Shown here in pieces: positions 16,834-26,200 of a stretch of DNA of 64,000 nt. Where the stretch lies: assembly GCF_002102355.1 (NCBI RefSeq), contig NZ_LQPT01000023.1, positions 79,675 to 143,674 of the forward strand. Reading direction: 5' to 3'. The notes beneath the pieces were generated by a model. The model did no database searches and had not been told where the DNA came from. It was given only the letters and a program-made list of their open reading frames with translations. The stretch's first letter is position 1. Each line of letters opens with the position of its first letter. Source of the DNA: Mycobacterium sherrisii (lineage in GTDB: Bacteria; Actinomycetota; Actinomycetes; Mycobacteriales; Mycobacteriaceae). The translations under genes were made by a program, and so were the position numbers.

Positions 16834-17679
16834 CTACCCGGTCTGGTCGCCGGCCGCTACCCCGGCACGCTCGGTCATCGAGGCGACCACGCCACCGTCG
16901 TTGAGGATGTCGGTGCCGGTGAGGTAGCCGGCCTTGTCGCTGGCACAGAACGCCAGCAGCTCGCCCATCTCCGCGGGCGTGCCCCAGCGTGGGATGGCGG
17001 CGTTGGTCACCATCGCGCCGGCCCCGGCCTGTTCTTCCAGCCGGCCCATCTCGGTGTCGATCGAGCCCGGTGAGACCGAGACGATACGCAAGCCGCGCGC
17101 GCTGAACCGCTCGGCCTGGGACTGGCTGTACCACTTGACGAAACTCTTGCTCACCGCATACGCGAGACCCGATCGCGCCTCCTGCGGCGCGATTTCGCAC
17201 GCTGCCAGCATGGCGTCGATGAATGCGTCGCGATCCCGCAGCGCCAGCCGAAACTGTGTCGTCGGCGTGACCTCCGCGGGCAGCAGGTGCGCCGCCATCG
17301 AGGCGACGTTGACCACCGCGGCGCCCTCGCCGGCCGCCGCGTAGAACGCCTCGTCGACATTGAGGGTGCCGATGGCGTTGGTCCGCAGCACATAGTCGGC
17401 CGGTCCCATGCTCGGGCTGACCCCGGCGGTGTGGATGACCGAAGCCAGCGGGCCGAGTGCGCGGGCGGTGTCGAGCACGTCTGCAACCGCATCCCGGTCG
17501 GTAACGTCACAGTGGACGGCAGTCGGCTTTATCCCGAGGTCTTGCAGTGTTGTGACCGCGGCGGCCAATCGGTCTTGCCGCACGTCGCACAGCACCACGG
17601 TGTGGTCGCGGCCGACGACCTTCGCTGTGGCGACGCCCATGCCGCCCGCGCCGCCGGTGATTACCGACACTCGATTCAT
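16834..17679 (-). CDS. Short-chain dehydrogenase/reductase
   Basis: 281 residues from the ATG at 17679. It has the nucleotide-binding GGAGGMG, a CDVTD segment, and the catalytic YAVSK. The C-terminal part reads TGTDILNDGG, as in many SDRs. The frame remains open another 63 codons upstream, but that stretch lacks SDR character and the ATG at 17679 starts directly with the first beta strand. It converges on the monooxygenase operon with a 4-bp gap and could supply or use its ketone substrates. An insertion around LRDRDAFIDAMLAAC before the active site makes it longer than average. Confidence 0.82.
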   Translation of the reverse strand: MNRVSVITGGAGGMGVATAKVVGRDHTVVLCDVRQDRLAAAVTTLQDLGIKPTAVHCDVTDRDAVADVLDTARALGPLASVIHTAGVSPSMGPADYVLRTNAIGTLNVDEAFYAAAGEGAAVVNVASMAAHLLPAEVTPTTQFRLALRDRDAFIDAMLAACEIAPQEARSGLAYAVSKSFVKWYSQSQAERFSARGLRIVSVSPGSIDTEMGRLEEQAGAGAMVTNAAIPRWGTPAEMGELLAFCASDKAGYLTGTDILNDGGVVASMTERAGVAAGDQTG

Positions 17680-17914
17680 ACCTGGACGGTATACGCAGCG
17701 CGATTGTGGACCGTCGCGGGTCAACCTGAAGCCCGGTGCCGGCCCTCGCCCCGCGTCCAGCCGCGCGTGGCCAATACCCGGGCGCATCGAGCTCATCTCC
17801 GCCCCCGTGCTTCGCCGACTGATGGTGAAGCGAGGCGGGTTCCCCCAACCCGCCCAGGATTTCGTCATCGGCAGCGGGGCGCCGGGACCGAGTTCCTCGA
17901 GGCAGCAGCTTGCG

Positions 17915-20900
17915 TCACGGAGGGTCTTGCGTGGTCTGAGCCAGCCGGGACACGACGTCCGTCAATGACGCCCCGCCGAGCAAGTCCGCGACATCCAGTT
18001 CGTGGTCCAGCGCGATCTTGACCCGACGCCGGAACTCGAGTGCCTGCAACGAATCCAGGCCCATCGCAACCAGCGGCAGGTCGGTGTCGACCGGATCCTG
18101 GTTGGCCACACCGAAAGTGTCCAGCAGGATGCCGCGCACCGTGCTGGCGACGTCGGTCGGCCCACCGGCGACGACCGCCCGGTGGGCGGGTGAGGTCAGT
18201 TGCGAAAGCAGCGGCCCGTAGCCGTACGGCTCGAGCATCAGCCGGGCGCGATCCAGCTCGAGGGCCATGACGATGGCATTGTGACGCAGCGGGGCCAACC
18301 CCACCGCGAGTGCGTCGGCGGGCGGCATGGGGATGACGCCGATGGCGGCCAGCTGGGCGATGACGTCGGCGTCGAGGTCGAGGTGTACCTGCCACTGACC
18401 CCACTGCAGGGAAACACAATCCAGGCCCCCGGCGCGGAGCTCGTGCGCCATGGCGTCCAGCATGCGGTTGCTCGCCGCGTAGCTGATCTGTCCGCGACCG
18501 CCGATCGTCGCCGCCACCGAAGAGCAAAACAGCAGCCGGCAGCCCGCCGACCGCGGGTAGGCTTCCAGCACCTGAGCGATTCCGACCACCTTGGCGCCCA
18601 GCGCCCGGTCCAGCTGTTCGGCGGTGAGGTCCGGGGAGTCGGCGGCCGAATAGTCCACGGCGGCATGGATTATCAGATCCGCTGGGGTGTCGTGGTGCGC
18701 GCGAGCGAGTTGGGCCACCGCAGCCGGGTCGCGCACATCGCAGGGCGTCACCCGCACCTGCGTCCGGTTCGCGTGGGCCGAACCGATCTGGCGCAGTCCG
18801 GCCTCGACCGCGGCCGTCGCGCCTGATCTGCTGACCAACGTGATCAGACGCGCTCCGCGCCGCAGGTAGTGCTCACAGAACTTCAGGCCGAGGTGCCCGG
18901 TGCCGCCGATGATGAGCACATGATCGGGCGGCACACCAGCGGAGTCGACGGGAATATCGCGGTGCGCCAACCGCTTTGCATAGAGGGCATCGCCGCGGCG
19001 GGCCAACTCCGGCTCGTCCCGGGTATGTATCGCGGCCAGGATCGCGTTCGCCGACTCCGGCGTCGTCAAATCGGCGGGCAGATCGAGATGCTTGAAACCG
19101 ACGCCCGGGTATTCGGCCCCGATGCTGCGAAAACCCGCACTCGCGGCGGCATGCACCGGGTTCGGTGGTGCGTCGTCGGCCAGCACCACCTCACCGGCCA
19201 CCGTCACCAGCCAGCAGTCGGCGCCGGCACCGGCGAGTCGGGGTAGCCAGGTGCGGTCGGAGAAAAGCGCGGTGACCTCCTCGGCGGCGGCACGGTAGTC
19301 CGTGCGGGCCGACCGGGGAAGCAAGATCACCAGGGTATCGAGATCTGCTCGTGCACCGGTGTCTTCACCGTCGATCGGGTGAGCGGTGGCGCCCATATCG
19401 GTCGCCGCAGCGCACAGAGCGGCAATTAAGTCCGGCTGCGCCCGGGTGTAGTCGACGAAACCGATGGTGCGCGGCGGCACCAAGGAGCGGCGCGACAGCC
19501 GGACCCATTCCTCGGCGAACAGTTGGGGTCGTGCGATCGGCGCGGCCGGGTTGGGGTCCGGCGATGTGCCGGTGACCTGCTCGCCGCCGGCCAGCCACAG
19601 CCGGGTCTCGCTCATCCGGGTGTTGGGGAAGTCGAGCAACGGAAGTGGTGTGGGCCCGTCGGTGTCGGTGCGCAGGCACGACCACGGGTAGTCGGCGTGA
19701 TGAACTGCCAGCACCGCAAGACTGCGGGTGAACGCGGTCAAGTCGGTGACCGTGCGCTGCGACGTACCCACCACCAGGGGGTTACCGTTCGTCCTGGCCG
19801 CTGCGATGTTGTCCTGCATGGGCAGTTGCAACGTCGGGTGTTCGGCGAGTTCGACGAAGGTATCGGCGCCACGGGATATCGCGGCCGCGATTGCCTTGTC
19901 GAACCGAACGATGTTGCGCAGGTTGGAAAACCAGTACTGTCCGGTGGGTGTGCCCGCCGTGAGGGCGGCGCCGAACGTGGAGCCGAAACACTCGGTGCTG
20001 GTCTGCGGAAAACTGCGGTCTTGCAGTTGTCGTTGCAGGTCGGCGAGCAGCGTGTCGCCGACAGTGTCGATTCGGCTCGTGTGCGCGGGGAACCGGACGT
20101 CGATGACCCGGGCGAAGACGCCGCGCTCGGTCAACGTGTCCACGACACCCTGGATCGTGGCGCGTTCGCCCGAGATCCCCAGCATGCCAGGCGAATTGAT
20201 GACCGATAACTCCGCCCAGCCCGAGCAGCGTGCCAGCAGGTCTGCGCAGGTGTGGCGGTCGGTGGCGACGACCGCCATGGCGTAGTCGCCGGGGGCGAAC
20301 TCCTCGGCCGCCCGCGCGCGTAGGCCCACCACCGTGACGGCGTCGGCCAGCGAAACTCCGCCCGCTACGTAGGCCGCGGCAATCTCTCCTTGGCTGTGCC
20401 CGATCGTGATGTCCGGTGTGATCCCGAACGACCGCCACATCGCCGCCAGCCCGGCCATCTGGGTGAACAGCGCCGCCTGGATGGTGAGCGCGTTCCCGTC
20501 ATCCGGGATATGTTGATCGATAAGGTAATTCAGCGGCGACCGGCCCAGTCGGGCCTCGAATGCCTGGGCGCAGTGCTCCGCTTCCGAACGGAAGGCGGGG
20601 ACCGAGTCATAGAACAGTCGTCCCATGCCCGGATGTTGTATTCCCTGCCCGGGGAAGACGTAGGCGAGTCGTCGGTGGGTGGCGGGTGTTTCGGCACGGA
20701 CCACCGAAGGATGGTCGAACTCCCCGGCGATCGCGCGCAGCGCGGCCAGCAGGTCGGCCCGGACGCCGGCCAGCACCAGAGCACGGTGTGGGCGGGCGGT
20801 GCGGGTGCGAAACAACATCGCGGCAATGGCCTGTGGCTCGACCTCGGGATGGTTTGTGGCATAAGACAATAGCGCGGCAGCTTCGTCGCGCAACAGTTCC

Positions 20901-20965
20901 CGGGTGTTCGCCGACAGCAGGACGGGGATCGTGCCGTCCGGGAGTCGGTAGGTGCAAACGGTCAC
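17915..20965 (-). CDS. mbtD-like: MbtD-like polyketide synthase (AT-KR-ACP)
   Basis: This 1016-residue protein is close in length and domain order to mycobactin synthase MbtD (about 1004 residues). An acyltransferase domain carries GHSQG (Ser191) and an active-site His295 in the segment FPAH, which is neither the malonyl-type HAFH nor the methylmalonyl-type YASH. A ketoreductase has the GGTGHLG nucleotide motif and catalytic Ser/Tyr (SSVAAT...YAASN). A C-terminal carrier domain has GLDSL (Ser972). It lacks a ketosynthase, which is supplied by the MbtC-like protein encoded immediately upstream; MbtC TAA is directly followed by this GTG start. In mycobactin this module adds a reduced two- to four-carbon unit. 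Confidence 0.85.
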   Translation of the reverse strand: MTVCTYRLPDGTIPVLLSANTRELLRDEAAALLSYATNHPEVEPQAIAAMLFRTRTARPHRALVLAGVRADLLAALRAIAGEFDHPSVVRAETPATHRRLAYVFPGQGIQHPGMGRLFYDSVPAFRSEAEHCAQAFEARLGRSPLNYLIDQHIPDDGNALTIQAALFTQMAGLAAMWRSFGITPDITIGHSQGEIAAAYVAGGVSLADAVTVVGLRARAAEEFAPGDYAMAVVATDRHTCADLLARCSGWAELSVINSPGMLGISGERATIQGVVDTLTERGVFARVIDVRFPAHTSRIDTVGDTLLADLQRQLQDRSFPQTSTECFGSTFGAALTAGTPTGQYWFSNLRNIVRFDKAIAAAISRGADTFVELAEHPTLQLPMQDNIAAARTNGNPLVVGTSQRTVTDLTAFTRSLAVLAVHHADYPWSCLRTDTDGPTPLPLLDFPNTRMSETRLWLAGGEQVTGTSPDPNPAAPIARPQLFAEEWVRLSRRSLVPPRTIGFVDYTRAQPDLIAALCAAATDMGATAHPIDGEDTGARADLDTLVILLPRSARTDYRAAAEEVTALFSDRTWLPRLAGAGADCWLVTVAGEVVLADDAPPNPVHAAASAGFRSIGAEYPGVGFKHLDLPADLTTPESANAILAAIHTRDEPELARRGDALYAKRLAHRDIPVDSAGVPPDHVLIIGGTGHLGLKFCEHYLRRGARLITLVSRSGATAAVEAGLRQIGSAHANRTQVRVTPCDVRDPAAVAQLARAHHDTPADLIIHAAVDYSAADSPDLTAEQLDRALGAKVVGIAQVLEAYPRSAGCRLLFCSSVAATIGGRGQISYAASNRMLDAMAHELRAGGLDCVSLQWGQWQVHLDLDADVIAQLAAIGVIPMPPADALAVGLAPLRHNAIVMALELDRARLMLEPYGYGPLLSQLTSPAHRAVVAGGPTDVASTVRGILLDTFGVANQDPVDTDLPLVAMGLDSLQALEFRRRVKIALDHELDVADLLGGASLTDVVSRLAQTTQDPP

Positions 20966-22255
20966 TTACTCACCCGGCGAACCAGCAGGCATGGCGATGA
21001 GCGCGTGGGCATTGGCGCCGCCGGCGCCGAACGACGACACCGCCCCGTATCGGATGCCGTTCTTCGGTTGCCAGCGGTGCAGTTTCGTGGCCAGCTGCAC
21101 ACCCGTGCGGGTCCAGTCAACCTTTGTGGTGGGATTGTCCGAGAACAGGGTCGGCGGTATGTGACCGTGTTGGCCGGCCAGCAGCACCTTGATCAGCCCG
21201 AGTATCCCCGCCGCCGCCTGGGCGTGCCCGGCGTTCGATTTGATCGAGCCCAGGAAAGCCTGCGATCCCAACGCGCCGTAGGTCTCGAACAGGGCGGTCA
21301 ACTCCACCGGGTCGCCGGCGCGAGTCGCGGTGCCGTGGCCCTCGATCATGCCCACATCGGTCGCTTCGACTTCCGCCGCGTCCAGTGTCTTTCGGATCAC
21401 CTGCTGTTGCGCGTGCGCACGGGGAACCAGGATCGGCTGGCCTTTTCCGTTGTGGTTGGTGCGCACGGCGAGAATGCGCCCGTAGATCCGGTGGCCCAGC
21501 CGGCGCGCGCGTGCTTCGGTCTCGACGAGCAGCATTCCCGCGCCCTCGCTCCACACCGTGCCGGTGGCATCGTCGGCGTAGGCGCGGCAATGCCCGTCCT
21601 CGGAAAGGGCGTTGAGGCGGGCGAACTCGTAGAAGGCCAGCGGCGATCCCATCACGCACACCGCACCGGCCAGCGCCCATTCGCATTCGCCGCTCCGAAC
21701 GGCGTTGGCCGCCAACTGAAGTGCGGCCAACGACGAGGCGCAGGCGGAGTCGACGCACAGCGACGGGCCGGTCAGGCCGAGGCAGTGCGAAATGCGGGCC
21801 GCCGCCCCGAGTTGCCCGAGACTGACGACCCGATGTCCACTGACCGCGTCGGCGGCGGTGCCGGGCGGCCCGTACGCATACGGCGACATGCCGACGAAGC
21901 AGCCGCCGTCCTCGCCGTCCAGCGCATCGGGATTGATTCCCGCGTTTTCCAGCGCCTTCCAGGCCACCCGCAGTGCAACCCGCTGCTGGGGATGCATCGC
22001 CACAGCCTCGCGGTGCGTGACGCCGAACAAGGACGGGTCGAAAGTCGCTGCGTTGTCCAAAAATCCGCCCGCATCACACACCTGCCCCCAGCCGTCGAGC
22101 CGTGACACGGTCAGCAGATCGTCGATGGGCCAACCGCGGTCGCGCGGAAGGGCGCCGACGAGTTCCCGCGCTTCGGCAAGCGCGGCCCACAGGCCACCCA
22201 GGGTGTCGATCCCGCCGGGTGCCTCGACGGCCATGCCGGAAATGACGACGCTCAT
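20966..22255 (-). CDS. mbtC-like: MbtC-like stand-alone ketosynthase
   Basis: 429 residues, close to MbtC (about 444). It has the beta-ketoacyl synthase active-site cysteine in SACASS (Cys172), EGHGTAT with the first catalytic histidine and KSNAGH with the second. It performs decarboxylative condensation and would work with the AT-KR-ACP protein encoded next. It overlaps the upstream thioesterase stop by four bases (ATGA), so thioesterase, ketosynthase and AT-KR-ACP form one coupled operon. Confidence 0.87.
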   Translation of the reverse strand: MSVVISGMAVEAPGGIDTLGGLWAALAEARELVGALPRDRGWPIDDLLTVSRLDGWGQVCDAGGFLDNAATFDPSLFGVTHREAVAMHPQQRVALRVAWKALENAGINPDALDGEDGGCFVGMSPYAYGPPGTAADAVSGHRVVSLGQLGAAARISHCLGLTGPSLCVDSACASSLAALQLAANAVRSGECEWALAGAVCVMGSPLAFYEFARLNALSEDGHCRAYADDATGTVWSEGAGMLLVETEARARRLGHRIYGRILAVRTNHNGKGQPILVPRAHAQQQVIRKTLDAAEVEATDVGMIEGHGTATRAGDPVELTALFETYGALGSQAFLGSIKSNAGHAQAAAGILGLIKVLLAGQHGHIPPTLFSDNPTTKVDWTRTGVQLATKLHRWQPKNGIRYGAVSSFGAGGANAHALIAMPAGSPGE

Positions 22256-22980
22256 AGCAACAGCTTCGAGACCGCTTCGAGGTGGGATTCCAGGTAGAAG
22301 TGTCCGCCGTCGAACATGGTGACCGCCACCGCGTCGGCGTGCTTACCCCAGTCGTAGAGATCGCCCAGCGTGACGTTCGGGTCTCGATCCCCGGCCAGGG
22401 CGTGAACCGGTACGGCGACCCTGGCGCCCGGCGCGCAGCGGTACGCATCGAACGCCGCATAGTCGGCCTTGACCACCGGCAGCGCCAGCCTCATGATCTC
22501 CCGGTTGGCGAGCACGGCGGCGTCGGTGCCCTGCAGCGCTGCCAGATGGTCGAGCAGATCGTCATCGTCGACGGGATGGGGCGGCTTGTCGGCCACCCGG
22601 CACGGGGCGACCGCGGCCGAAACGTTGAGACGCCGCACCTCCATCCCGCTGGCTTCGGCGAGCCGCACGAATTCGAACGCCACGATGGCGCCCATGCTGT
22701 GGCCGAACGCGACGACCGGGCGCCCGGCGTGCTGGGACGCCGAGAATTCCTGGAATGCCCCCGCCGCCATGTCTTCCAGTGAGCCGAGCAATGGTTCGTT
22801 CGCGCGGTCTTGACGTCCGGGGTACTGGAAAACGATGACGTCGAACTGCGCACTGCAAAGCTTGGAGAATTCACGGTAGGCGGAGGCACCGGCCCCGGCA
22901 TGGGGAAAAGCGAGCAGCGAGGTGCCCTTCGCCGGTTCCGCAGGGTGGAACTGCCGCATCCATCCCAGCCCGCGCGGCAT
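22252..22980 (-). CDS. Type II thioesterase, MbtT-like
   Basis: 242 residues with the alpha/beta-hydrolase thioesterase pattern: AFPHAGAGASAYREF at the N-terminus, GHSMGA with nucleophile Ser95, AGDRD for the acid and GGHFYL for the histidine. Such free-standing thioesterases clear mis-primed carrier domains in NRPS/PKS systems or release product. In M. tuberculosis the comparable domain is, as I recall, at the end of MbtB; here it stands alone and no MbtB is nearby. It is the first gene of the leftward operon, 125 bp from an IdeR-like box. Confidence 0.85.
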   Translation of the reverse strand: MPRGLGWMRQFHPAEPAKGTSLLAFPHAGAGASAYREFSKLCSAQFDVIVFQYPGRQDRANEPLLGSLEDMAAGAFQEFSASQHAGRPVVAFGHSMGAIVAFEFVRLAEASGMEVRRLNVSAAVAPCRVADKPPHPVDDDDLLDHLAALQGTDAAVLANREIMRLALPVVKADYAAFDAYRCAPGARVAVPVHALAGDRDPNVTLGDLYDWGKHADAVAVTMFDGGHFYLESHLEAVSKLLL

Positions 22981-23104
22981 GCAACCACCTCGATCCTGTC
23001 AACCCGCCCGGCGGCGTACGGACCGTGTGCCCACCGGCCGCACCGCCCCCGCGCGTGCATGCACCGGGGCGTCCGGGTACCGCGGGCGTCCGCGAGACGA
23101 TAAC

Positions 23105-23123
23105 GTAGCGAAGGCTAACATAA
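23105..23123. promoter_or_regulatory. IdeR (iron) box in the divergent promoter of the PKS-NRPS locus
   Basis: GTAGCGAAGGCTAACATAA matches 14 of 19 positions of the mycobacterial iron box TTAGGTTAGGCTAACCTAA, including the whole core AGGCTAAC. It lies almost midway between the thioesterase start (22980) and the NRPS start (23245). IdeR-Fe represses siderophore genes at such sites, so both operons are predicted to be induced by iron starvation. Confidence 0.7.
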
Positions 23124-23244
23124 CTTCAGCCGCGACCAGTTGTCGCTCGGATGAGCGCCGATGAAGCGTCGTGCCAACCGAATCGCGCGGTCGCCCAGGC
23201 GGGCCGGCGGCGGTCTCGCCGATGAACGGAGAGTGAGTTAAGTC

Positions 23245-26200
23245 GTGGCGGACGACGCCAAAACGCTGCAGGAGAAACAACTCGAACTCCTGCGGCGGCG
23301 GATCGCCGAGAATGGCTTGGCTGCGACGGCCCCCGCTCAACCTCGGCAACTTGTGCCGGGTGAACGCTACCCACTGTCGTCGGGTCAGCTGCGGATGTGG
23401 TTCCTGCAGGCCATGGACCCCGCCGAGACCGCCCTCAATATCGGCGTTGCCTACCGGCTGGCGGGCGCTGTGGACGAAGCGCGGCTGCGGGCCGCGGTGA
23501 GCAATGTCGTTGCACGCCACGCCATCCTGCGCACCACCTACGGAGTGGACGCCGACGGCGAGCCGTACCAAACCTTTGCCGATCACGTCGAGACCCCGTG
23601 GCAAGTACGCGATTGGACCGGCCGGGCCGGCACGGACCTCGTCGAGGCGGCGCGACGCGAATTCGCCCGGCCCTTCGACCTGGCCAACGAACTGCCGCTG
23701 CGGATCACCCTGGGACGTCTGGCCGAGCGCGAGTTCGCACTGGTGCTCGTCGTGCACCACATCTGTTGGGACGACGACTCGTGGGCGGTCTTCCTGCACG
23801 AGCTGGGCGTGGCCTACGAAGATCGTCGGCTGGCCTTGCCGGCGACCCAGTTTGTCGCCGTCGAAGTTCTCGGCAATTCAGCCGCACCGTCCGATGACGA
23901 TCTCGATTACTGGCGCAAAACACTACGGCCGCTGCCCGAACCGCTGGAGCTGCCGGGCACAGCGAGCAGCCCGCCGGCGGCACAGCCGTCCAAACGCGCC
24001 GCCAGTCGAACCCGCATGCTGCCCGTGGAGTTGTTCACCCGGGTCGAAGACTTCGGCCGCAACCACTCCGCCACCCCATTCATGGTGTTGCTGGCGGCCT
24101 TCGGTGCGCTGGTGCGGCGCTACACCGGCGCCTCGGACTTCGTCGTCTCGGTGCCGGTAACCGAACGCAGCGCCGCGGCCGAGCAGGCCATCGGCTATTT
24201 CGGGAACACCCTGTTGCTGCGGATCGCGCCGGAGCCGTCGGACACGTTCGCATCGCTGGTCGGCGCCGTCCGGGAAACCTGCCTGAGCGGATTTGCCCAC
24301 CAGTCGGTGGGCATCGAACAGTTGGTCCGCGAGCTCAACCCGGAACGGACGTTCGGCGGCGGAGGCACCGATCAACTGGTCCGGTTGGGTTTCAGCCTGC
24401 GCAAAAGCGCGGACGCACTGGCGCTCGACGGGATCGCCGTGCGGCAACTGCAGGTGCCCGCGGTGACCACGCAGGTTCCACTTGCCGTCGCGGTGGTGCT
24501 CGACACCGGCGGCGTTTACGTCGAGTTCGAATACCAAACCGACGTCCTGGCGGCCGAGCTCGTCGAGCGGATGCAGGACCACTACCTTCGACTGCTGGAC
24601 AACGCGCTGTGCGAGCCGGACCGACGTCTGGCGAGTCTGCAGTTTTTCGGGTCGGACGAATTGGCCGCCATCCTCACGCAATCCCGGGGCGAGCGTGTCG
24701 ACCCACCCGCAAGCACCATGGTGGCGCTACTCGAAGCTGCGGCGACCGCCGCGCCGACGGCGGTCGCGCTGATCTCCGACGATGCGGAACTGACCTACGA
24801 ACAGCTGCACAGCCGGGCGAATCGGTTGGCACGCTGGCTGGTTGCGCAGGGGATCGGCGCCGACGACGTCATCGGACTGCGGATGACAACTTCGGTCGAG
24901 TTCATGGTCGCCGTGTTGGCGACGTTGAAGGCCGGTGCCGCGTATCTGCCGATCGACCCGGCTAATCCGGCCGATCGCATCGAGTACTTCGTCAGTGACG
25001 CCGCGCCGCGCCTGGTCTTCGGGCGCGAGGAATTCGACGCCGCAGAACGCGCCGCCGCTCCGATGCCGGATTCGGATCTCACCGACGCCGAACGGCTCCA
25101 TCCACTACATCCCGAGCACCTGGCCTACGTGATCTACACTTCCGGGTCCACCGGCCTGCCCAAGGGCGTGGCGGTGTCGCACCGCGCCCTGGCCGAGCAT
25201 CTGTACAGTTTCTTCACCGAGTGGACATTGACTCCCGAAGATATTGCTTTGCAATGGATTTCGGTGAGCTTTGATGCGTCGCTAGCGGAGATCTTCGGCG
25301 CGCTCGCCTTCGGCGCAAAGCTGGTCGTGCCCAAGCCGGATGCGTTCGGGGACATGGCCTACGTTGCCGAACTGATGAACCGCCACCACATCACCGTGTT
25401 GCAGATGGTGCCCTCGATGCTGAACGTGCTGCTGCTGCTCCCGGAGCCGGCACAGTGGAACAGCCTGCGGCACATGGCAGTCGGTGGCGAGCCGCTGTCC
25501 GGCGAGGTGGCCGACACGTTCACCCGGCATTTCGACGCGGAGCTGCGCAATCACTACGGCCCCACCGAGGCCGTCGTCTGCGCCACCCATATGCCGGTCG
25601 ACGGGCCGCAGGGCGTTGGCGTGGTTCCGATCGGTGTTCCCAATCGCAATGTCTTCGCCTATGTCCTGGACATGGATCTGCAGCTGGTGCCCGCGGGCGT
25701 GATCGGTGAACTCTACCTCGGTGGAGTGCAGCTGGCGCGTGGGTATCTGAACCAGCCGGTGTTGACCGCGGAGCGGTTTGTCGCGGACCCGTTCAACCCC
25801 GGCACGCGGATGTACCGGACGGGAGATCTAGTACGCCGCAACAGTTCTGGTGTCCTCGAGTTTCTTGGCCGGGCGGACGAACAGGTCAAGATCCGGGGGT
25901 ACCGGATCGAACCCGGCGAAATCGAGTCCGTGATTGCGGGGCACCCGGCCGTGCGGCATTGCCTGGTCGTCGTCGAAGACACGGTGGCGGGCCGCACGCT
26001 CGTGGCTTACGTGGTGCCGGCCGCGGCGGCGGAGGAGCCCGCGCGCACCCACGCGGACGTCGATCTCGGCGAGATACGCGCTTTTGCGGCATCGGCATTG
26101 CCGGAATACATGGTGCCCAGCGCCTTCGGGGTAATCACCGACATCCCGTTGACCAATAGTGGGAAACTGGATAAGCGGGCGCTGCCCGCACCCATGCCCA

